NCBI GenBank assembly: GCA_029204225.1
Contig: MU832028.1
Span: forward strand, 26,786 to 90,785
Length of the DNA: 64,000 bases
Source: Diphasiastrum complanatum
Lineage: Eukaryota; Streptophyta; Lycopodiopsida; Lycopodiales; Lycopodiaceae
Direction of reading: 5' to 3'
Shown here one piece after another: positions 57,645 to 64,000 of this stretch (the stretch's first letter is position 1; each line of letters begins with the position of its first letter). The notes under the pieces are model-generated. The model saw nothing but the letters and a program-made list of their open reading frames with translations. It searched no databases and was not told the DNA's origin. The translations under genes and the position numbers were made by a program.

Positions 57645-57839
57645 AGGGTTGCAAATCAAGAAATCAATTTTAACTCTGAAAATGAGTCTGATCAGCAGAG
57701 GGAAGAAATCTAGCCAAGAACGTCAAATCAACCCAGACAGCCTCCATCCATATTTATGGATGATGCAGCCTGTTACTTTATACAAGAACCAACTACAGTT
57801 TCAGAGGCAATGTGTCTACACCTCATGCTAAACAATGGA

Positions 57840-58510
57840 AAGTAACAATGGACAAAGAATTTGATTCTCCGATGGAGAATCAAACATGGACAGTCATTGA
57901 GCTGCCAAAGAATAGAAAATCCGATTCCATGCAAATGGATATTCAAGGCGAAGTATGATCCTGAAGGAAGGCTAAATCGGTACAAAGCCAGGCTAGTTGC
58001 CAAAGGCTATTCCCAAATTCTAGATTTGGACTACTCAGAGACCTTCAGCCCAATTGTCAAGCATGCTTTGATCTGGCTATTACTCTCCTTTGCAGCTACA
58101 GCAGATCTCGAAGTCCACCATCAAATGGATGTCCAGACCGCTTTCCTTAATGACACCATTAAAGAGAAAATCTTTATATCACGGACAGAAGGATACGAAA
58201 TGAGGGCTAAGCAACACCTTGTGTGCAAAATTCACAAGGCACTTTATGGGCTAAAACAGTCATCAAGAACCCGGTTCCAGAATATCAATGCATTTCTTAT
58301 TGAGAATGGTTTTATTCCAAACTCAGCAGATTCAAATGTCTATTTCAAATCTGTATCAAATTTCTTCATCATCATCACTCTCTAAGTGGATGATACACTA
58401 TTATTCAGTAACAATCTGAATTTGATGAAAGATATGAAATGCATGCTGGCCAAGGAGTACAAAATGACCGATATGGGTCCAATCCACTATTGTCTCGGAA
58501 TCAAAAATTT
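57840..58510 (+). pseudogene. Copia H reverse transcriptase
   Basis: [60 protein letters not shown] and [20 protein letters not shown] lead to a TAA and then VDDTLLFSNN (catalytic VDD, near 58387). MLAKEYKMTDMGPIHYCLGI completes it. The frame is open for about 170 codons and resembles copia C at 4550-5000, which is probably the same lineage. Confidence 0.88.
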
Positions 58511-58639
58511 TTGAATTCGACCCAACAGACTAATTTTTATCAACTAGTAGAGATATCTCACAAATGTGCTGGAAAAGTATGGAATGGCCAACTGCAAACC
58601 AAGTCACTTTTCACTGACCTTGGATTGAAGTTGTCAAAG

Positions 58640-59364
58640 AAATAATATCCTCAAATTGAGGCAGAAAAGGAGGAGATGAAGCAATATACATTTCACTCCA
58701 TCATCGACTCACTAATGTATGCAATGATATGCACTCGACCCAACCTTGCATATTCAATCAGTTCACTCAGCTAGTTTCTATCAAATCCAAGACCAGCCCA
58801 TTAGAAAGCACTCACAAAGGTCATGAAGTACATCCAAGCCACCAAACATCTTAGCATCTGTTATGGAGGCAGCCAACCTACCAACATACTTTAAGGATAC
58901 ACAGATGTAGATTGGGTAGGGAACATTGATGGTCGACTTCTGGATTTGTATTTTTATCCAATCAAGGCCCAACCTCTTGGAACAGCTGAAAGTAGACCTC
59001 AGTGGCATTATCATCAACCAAATCAGAATACGTTGCTGCCACAAATGCTACAAAGGAGGCAATTTGACTAAGACACCTGCTAGCAGAAATCGACCTTGCA
59101 CAGTCACATCTAACGACCATCTTTTGTGACAACCAAAGCGCCATAGCTCTCTCTCTCTCTCTCTCAATCTGAGATTTCATTCATGAAGCAAGCATATCGA
59201 AATCAAGTATCATTATTTAAGAGAGAAAGTGCAAAGCAAGGAGGTATCATTAGTCTATAGGACAGAATCAATGGCATCAGATTACTTCACAAAGGCTCTA
59301 TCAAAAGAGCACCATCTTAGATTCAACGACATGTTAAATCTGAAAATCAAAAATTAAGGATAAG
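58640..59364 (+). pseudogene. Copia H RNase H and 3' end
   Basis: Decayed RNase H: FHSIIDSLMYAMICTRP-like, then a GGSQPTNI and YTDVDWVG-like block near 58900 in mixed frames. A final AIALSNE-like region contains a (CT)n insertion at 59150-59166. The purine-rich AAATTAAGGATAAG before the LTR is the polypurine tract. Confidence 0.7.
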
Positions 59365-60048
59365 TGTTGGATTTCAATGCTTAGTCTCAAATCCATTTAT
59401 TAATGAGCATCATGAAAAGTTGTTCAAAACGGAGATTTTTTCGACCCTGGGTCGGGTCGGATCGGTTCAGATTTTTTGACTCTTCACTAAACTATTCGAG
59501 CATGTTCGACCCTGGATCGGATCGGGTCTAATTTCTCCGATCCCGAAAAATTTGACCCTCAGCATAAATTTTTGACCCAGTGTAATTTTTTTGATCATTT
59601 GTATAAAATTCGACCCGTTGTACCGTCGGTCGGAAATCCCGACCCAACGCCTTCGCGTTGAGAGTTCACCTACTTTGTACATGTATTTACAGTTATAAGG
59701 GATTGTAATCAATATAGAAGATATCATTCAATGCGAGTTAGTTGTAGATAATTTTAGTATATCTAATCCTAGAATCTTCATCAAAAAACAATCTTTTGAT
59801 AATTCTAAGTTTGATCAATTGCTAATCAGTATCAGTGTTATCACGCTCAACAAGCTGAAGTTATAACTTCATGCCATTGTACTCATTGTTGATAATAATC
59901 AGAGTGCAATTTGTCCTACTATTGTTATTGTTCTATTGCGCATTTGTATAAATCCTTCGTTTGAATTATTTTGCTGCTAACTATGGCGCTTTCGATCCAC
60001 GCATCTAGTTCGCTCCCAACTTCTACTCATACCCACTGATTTTCGACA
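59365..60048 (+). repeat. 3' LTR of copia H (684 bp)
   Basis: Same ends as the 5' LTR. It is longer by an extra block around 59580-59665 (CGACCCGTTGTACCGTCGG, CCGACCCAACGCC), which the 5' LTR lacks. Scattered substitutions elsewhere. Confidence 0.92.
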
Positions 60049-60524
60049 CCCAGGTCAAGCACCGATGGAACTGGCACCATTGGTGAAGGGCCCATAGTGG
60101 CTCTTGTTACTCTGGTTTGCTCTTGGGCTCTCTCTTCCAAGTGTGGACTCTTGTCATAAATATCTGAGGGGGTGAATTCGTCGGGATACGCCATGTAAAT
60201 GTGTTGGCAATCCGACTCTCTGGTCTTCAATTATGATCTCAACCCCTTGGTCTTGCTATTCATGGGCCCTTTGTTTTGTTCTAGCTACTTCGATCACTGA
60301 TGGTTTTTCTTATTGCTCTTCTTGTACCTCTTTTCTTGTGAGTCATGCAATTGTCAGAGGGATGGTAGATAAGGGAGGAAGCTCGAATTTCAGCCTTCTC
60401 TTGAGTAACTCATGTAGCCTACTACTTTTTTTGAGGGTGCTTGTGGTCCTTGGAGGTGTCTGTGGTATGGTGACCTCACCCAATAACAATTGTTCCAACT
60501 GCGAAGCAAATTCTTGAGGTGGTG
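60049..60524 (-). other. Target DNA of copia H, right flank, unclassified
   Basis: The minus strand carries an open frame MAYPDEFTPSDIYDKSPHLE followed by RAQEQTRVTR (60190-60050). Upstream is another with LHELLKRRLKFELPPLS (about 60420-60370). The PDE-x-TPS phrase is echoed by VDPDEVTPHSSDDE at 63450-63405, hinting that both come from one repeat family. Confidence 0.4.
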
Positions 60525-61004
60525 TGTAAAGACCCTAAGAAATAACCCCTAAGATGAGGATAAGAGAACACAATAAAAGACACTATGGAGCCAAACCGCC
60601 CAACCAATCCTAGATCAAACTTGGATATACCCCTCCAGCCATGCCATGTGAAGCAAGAGGAGAAGAGAGAAACTGGTAACCTAAACCCAATATGTCGACA
60701 GGAGAATCCCTACCTCATTATATAGAAAGTAGAGTCCTATGCATGAATCCATGCAATCCCCATAAAGGTCAACTATAAATAGGTCACATCTCTTCATGCA
60801 GTCCTCCTACCTATATATGTCACACGTACATGCAATACTCTCCATATGTCTCAATTAGAGTGTCTGGGCCCTCTCGAGGTAATTAGTCACAAACAGGCCT
60901 TGACTTGGAATTAAATCTCGACATGATCAATAATCTTGAACAATGGAGAGCTAGTCTACCATATTAGGACTATTCCATGTCCTTAGCTGAATATGGCCAT
61001 AACA
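60525..61004 (-). repeat. Gypsy 3' LTR (480 bp), related to the LTR at 17683
   Basis: The minus strand starts TGTTATGGCCATATTC at 61004 and ends GTCTTTACA at 60525. It is directly preceded by a polypurine tract, which marks it as a 3' LTR. A TATAAATAGG box is visible near 60774-60783 on the plus strand. No other part of the element on this strand was found before the plus-strand integrase at 61361. Confidence 0.7.
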
Positions 61005-61018
61005 TTCTTCCCTCCTTA
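61005..61018 (-). other. Polypurine tract
   Basis: The minus strand reads AAGGAGGGAAGAA directly before the LTR's TGTTATGG, the normal place where plus-strand DNA synthesis of a retrotransposon starts. Confidence 0.75.
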
Positions 61019-61360
61019 AACTGCTTCTATCCTTAAAAGCTCCTCAAAACAGGAAAGAATTACAGGAATAGTTCTTTTAACTTTCAATATTAACCTAGAA
61101 AATCATTATCCTTAATCAGACTTACTTATCAAGCAAGTACTCATAGAAAACATTGTTTTTAATCTTTAATCTATGCTCTAGAGCACAAACTCTGGTTTGA
61201 AAAGTACAGTAAGAAATATATTTTCTCAACTAGGTTACAATCAACATAATTTAGTAACATCAGCTTCATGTAAAACACTTACATGAACTACTGAGTGAAA
61301 TATTACCTGACTTAGGAGATTAAAGTTAAAACAATAATAATAATTACAGTCTGAAATCAT

Positions 61361-61640
61361 CCACTATTGGCCAAAGCTCAAGCCATATGTTGAGTCATAT
61401 GTTGTTGAATGCAAGACCTGTCAACTAGCAAAGGCTGAACGCCATAAGGCTGGTGGTTTGTTGCATTCGTTAGATATCCCTGATAAGAAATGGGAAAGCA
61501 TATCTATGGTTTTTGTAGTTGGACTTCCAAAGACCCAACGACAAAATGATTCTATTTGGGTTGTATTGGATCAGTTAACTAAGTTAGCTGCATTCATACC
61601 AGTCAAGTCAACTATAAAGGAGATAGACAATTCATGTAAA
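61361..61640 (+). pseudogene. Ty3/gypsy integrase fragment
   Basis: HYWPKLKPYVESYVVECKTC, QLAKAERHKAGGLL, LDIPDKKWESISMVFVVGLP, TQRQNDSIWVVLDQLTKLAA, FIPVKST. It shows the end of the zinc domain and the start of the catalytic core; the first Asp (normally SMDFV) reads SMVFV, so it is lost. Cut off before the second Asp. Confidence 0.82.
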
Positions 61641-62935
61641 GCCTCCAAGTACAACTATCCTTAGAATCCAATTCTAAGATATGATATTTCATTCAACTAG
61701 AATCTCTAGGAGAATCATTAAGATATAAAATGATTAAATCTCAACTCTGAGTATGCTAGATACTCTCATGAGTTAGTTAGCCATATTTCTAGTATCACAT
61801 GCAAGAAAAAATAGCAATCATTCATCTTAATAGATTTATCTCTCCCCTAGGATATTTGGAGATCTGATAAAAAAAATATTGTACTCGATCATCTGCAAAC
61901 CTTAAACTGGAGCAAAATAACATCCACTAAATGAATTAAATTCTCCACAAATAAAATACTTATCTTGTGAGAATGTCTGTGAGATGCATAGGTTCTCAAT
62001 TAAAATACTAGAGTAAAGAGATTCAAAACACTGATCCGAATTTTTACTTAATTAATAGATCGACTTAATCGTCACACTTAAGAATCATCACAGTTCCTTA
62101 TAATCCACTGACAACTATTAAGTAACTATTTATGATCCGTCAACCATAAATATTTAGATTCGTATGATTCGTCTATCATAATTTTCTGGAATCCAAAATC
62201 ATACTTAATCATTTACAGGATACTAGAGTATATGTTTCCACATGACTCAAAAATTGTAAGAATCATTCCAAAATCTTCCCCAACAGGAAAATAGTAGATC
62301 TAGCCATTCCACATGCAATTATCGAAAGAGTAGTCCAATGACGAAAAAATCCAATTCTATTAAAAGGCTCTCCTCACATGCAAAACAAGTCAAAACCTAC
62401 CCAAACCCACAAGGGTTTATTCAAGTAACAAAACCTAATGCATATCATGCAATTTTTGGGTCCCAACATACTTATTCATGAAAGGGTCCCCCCAAGGAAA
62501 CACTAAGGCCACAAAACATTCACATGTAAACCCTAAAAAAAAACCCTAAGAACAACAGTCTGGCCACCACTCCCATTGGCTTCCAAAAAGGTTTCCAGCC
62601 GCGCCCACAATCTGGATCGAAAGAGAGAAGGCAGGGACAGGGTTTTGGATCGCGCTTGGATCACCCCCTTTCACAGTCATCTGCAGCTCACGACAGCTAC
62701 CAGTGCTAAAGCAGATCATCCTGCTATCTTGCTCCATCCTTCATACGGCTACAAAAATGGGATCACACCTCCTGCTGCAGTCACACAGTTGCTAGCGCAG
62801 ATCCAGAATGATTGCATTACAAGCTGTGTTTTGTGGCTATTTGTTTCTTGGGAGACAGCAGGGCCTTTGAGATTTCATCATGGATGAGTGCGGCCAGGTG
62901 TAGTTGCACCCTGTTGGTTCTATAATGGCCTACTA
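61641..62935. other. No gene recognised
   Basis: AT-rich to about 62530, then a more GC-balanced stretch with an open frame on each strand (62546-62887) but no motif. Confidence 0.45.
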
Positions 62936-63480
62936 TCAGGTGCATGAAAAAAGTGAGGGAGACTTGGCCTTCTTGGTCCTTGCCACCTCAAAAGAAATTA
63001 ACCACAAATTTGGTTGAAGGACCTTCTTCGGCAATAACATCTCGGAAGATGCCGACATCGGTGCGCCATGCCTTCTTCGTGGTGTTCCAATAGGGTGCCA
63101 CTTCCTCGACCTGGGTCTTGTTGCCAGGGGATGTGCCTTTTTGCCACCTAGAATCCCAATGGCTCCAGATTTTGCAGCTGCAAAGGAGACCGTGTGTATC
63201 TGGTTCAACTCTATATTTGAAGGAGCTTTTCTCAACACATGCCATTCTATAAGCATATTCAACGATGGTAGCATTATTGTCGAAGGGGTGAAAAATACTC
63301 TTGAAAGCCCACATGTCAATAACAGAGGTTTTCCTAGTTTTCACCATTGCCCTTGCTTCATATGGCCTTTGGCACGGGCAATAGTTCTAGCAGTATGGGC
63401 TTCACCTCCATTAGTTCATCATCGGAAGAATGAGGGGTGACCTCATCAGGATCCACCATGTAGTCCGGATCCAAATCCTA
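62936..63480 (-). other. Unclassified region with two overlapping open frames on the minus strand
   Basis: One frame (63347-62988, 119 residues) starts MVKTRKTSVIDMWAFKSIFH and includes ACVEKSSFKYRVEPDTHGLL and VEEVAPYWNTTKKAWRTDVG. The other (63319-62936) contains IHTVSFAAAKSGAIGILGGK. Just upstream is VDPDEVTPHSSDDELMEV. The protein family is not known to me. It lies between two gypsy fragments and is probably part of a retroelement. Confidence 0.4.
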
Positions 63481-63669
63481 ATGGAGCTTAAGCTTTTTTG
63501 CTAGCCTACCTGTTTGTATTTCCTATTTGCCTTTTTCCTAAACTCAGTTTAACTCAAAAAATCACTCAAATGCAATTTCTGGGAATTTGGCTAGGACAGT
63601 ATATTTTTCAAGTTAAAAGATACAAAATTAAGTGGGCCAACTCGTAGCTCAATTTCACATGTGTGAGTT

Positions 63670-64000
63670 TCGACATTGCTGTAGAACTCGTCCTAGATGG
63701 TTTAAGTGGTACCTTTGGACTGAAGGCACACACAATCATCAAGGAACACTTCTAAGAACTTCTAGAGAAGTTTCTTAAAGGCATGTTGCATCACTCTTTG
63801 GAAGGTGCTTGGTGCATTGCACAATCCAAACAACATTACCTGAAAAGCATAAGTTCTTTATGTTGTCACAAAGGCAGTCTTGTGATGATCTTCTGGTGCT
63901 ATCTGTACTTGATCATAACCTCTGAATCCATTGACGAAGCTATAGGCCTCTTCTTCTGCTATTCGTTCTAGTACTCCTTTAGTAAAGGGCAAGGGAAAGT
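63670..64000 (-). pseudogene. Ty3/gypsy reverse transcriptase fragment (Tat/Athila-like), runs off the right edge
   Basis: From the right edge on the minus strand: PLPFTKGVLERIAEEEAYSF, VNGFRGYDQVQIAPEDHHKT, AFVTT-stop, then AFQVMLFGLCNAPSTFQRVM and VFLDDCVC (catalytic FLDD, near 63740). It resembles the FIPFTD...FMDGYSGYNQI...EDQHKTAFIT blocks of Tat/Athila elements. The frame is broken by at least three stops. Confidence 0.78.

Larger units (their letters stand above)
54837..60053 (+). mobile_element. Structurally complete Ty1/copia element H with a perfect 5-bp target duplication
   Basis: CCCAG flanks both ends (54837-54841 and 60049-60053). 5' LTR 54842-55442, primer site TGGTATCAAAGC (55443-55454), then gag, protease, integrase, reverse transcriptase and RNase H in copia order, an A/G-rich tract (about 59352-59364) and 3' LTR 59365-60048. 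The element is 5,207 bp. Many stops and shifts plus a mutated protease site show that it cannot make its own proteins. Confidence 0.95.

Overview
This window looks like nuclear DNA of a land plant. The evidence is spliceosomal GT-AG introns, a plant-type aspartate/glutamate racemase-family gene with a roughly 10-kb intron, and a dense pile of degraded Ty1/copia and Ty3/gypsy LTR retrotransposons, most with tRNA-Met-type primer-binding sites. Long GA/CT microsatellites and very low gene density add to this. A huge transposon-filled intron and old nested elements fit a large gymnosperm-like genome, but the lineage is an inference.

Layout. 1-6.9 kb: copia elements; copia B is nested in the protease region of copia A (both minus strand), and a broken plus-strand copia C follows. 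6.9-13.0 kb: mostly non-coding. It holds a tRNA-derived short retroposon with a perfect 17-bp target-site duplication (8.13-8.25 kb), a methyltransferase-like exon (9.3-9.6 kb), an AT-rich repeat (10.0-10.4 kb) and a degenerate tandem array (11.3-11.6 kb). 13.0-13.9 kb: a compact three-exon gene, read here by joining three exons, predicted to encode a 128-residue secreted peptide precursor of no family I recognise. 14-18.2 kb: a gypsy remnant with one LTR. 18.75-24.57 kb: a plus-strand chromovirus (gypsy G1), its 5' LTR cut off by a 138-bp CT tract. 24.6-28.0 kb: a Tat/Athila-like gypsy 5' half with a tRNA-Asp-type primer site. 28.2-28.65 kb: the C-terminal end of a hAT transposase.

34.06-45.39 kb (minus): the racemase-family gene. 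Exon 1 is 45394-44468 and exon 2 is 34340-34056. The intervening intron holds a hAT fragment, a gypsy element (E2), a nearly complete chromovirus (E1) nested in E2, and a plus-strand gypsy RNase H fragment. 45.4-48.5 kb is AT-rich with nothing recognised. 48.7-54.2 kb: two minus-strand copia remnants, one split by an insertion carrying the second copy of the AT-rich repeat. 54.84-60.05 kb: a structurally complete but coding-dead copia element (H), with both LTRs and a perfect 5-bp target duplication. 60.5-64 kb: a gypsy 3' LTR with polypurine tract, an integrase fragment, an unclassified open region and a gypsy reverse-transcriptase fragment.

Only two loci look like working host genes: the racemase-family enzyme and the small secreted-peptide gene. 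The methyltransferase-like exon is a possible third. Everything else recognisable is mobile DNA or simple repeat. All assignments come from reading motifs and junctions by eye; no database or alignment was run.
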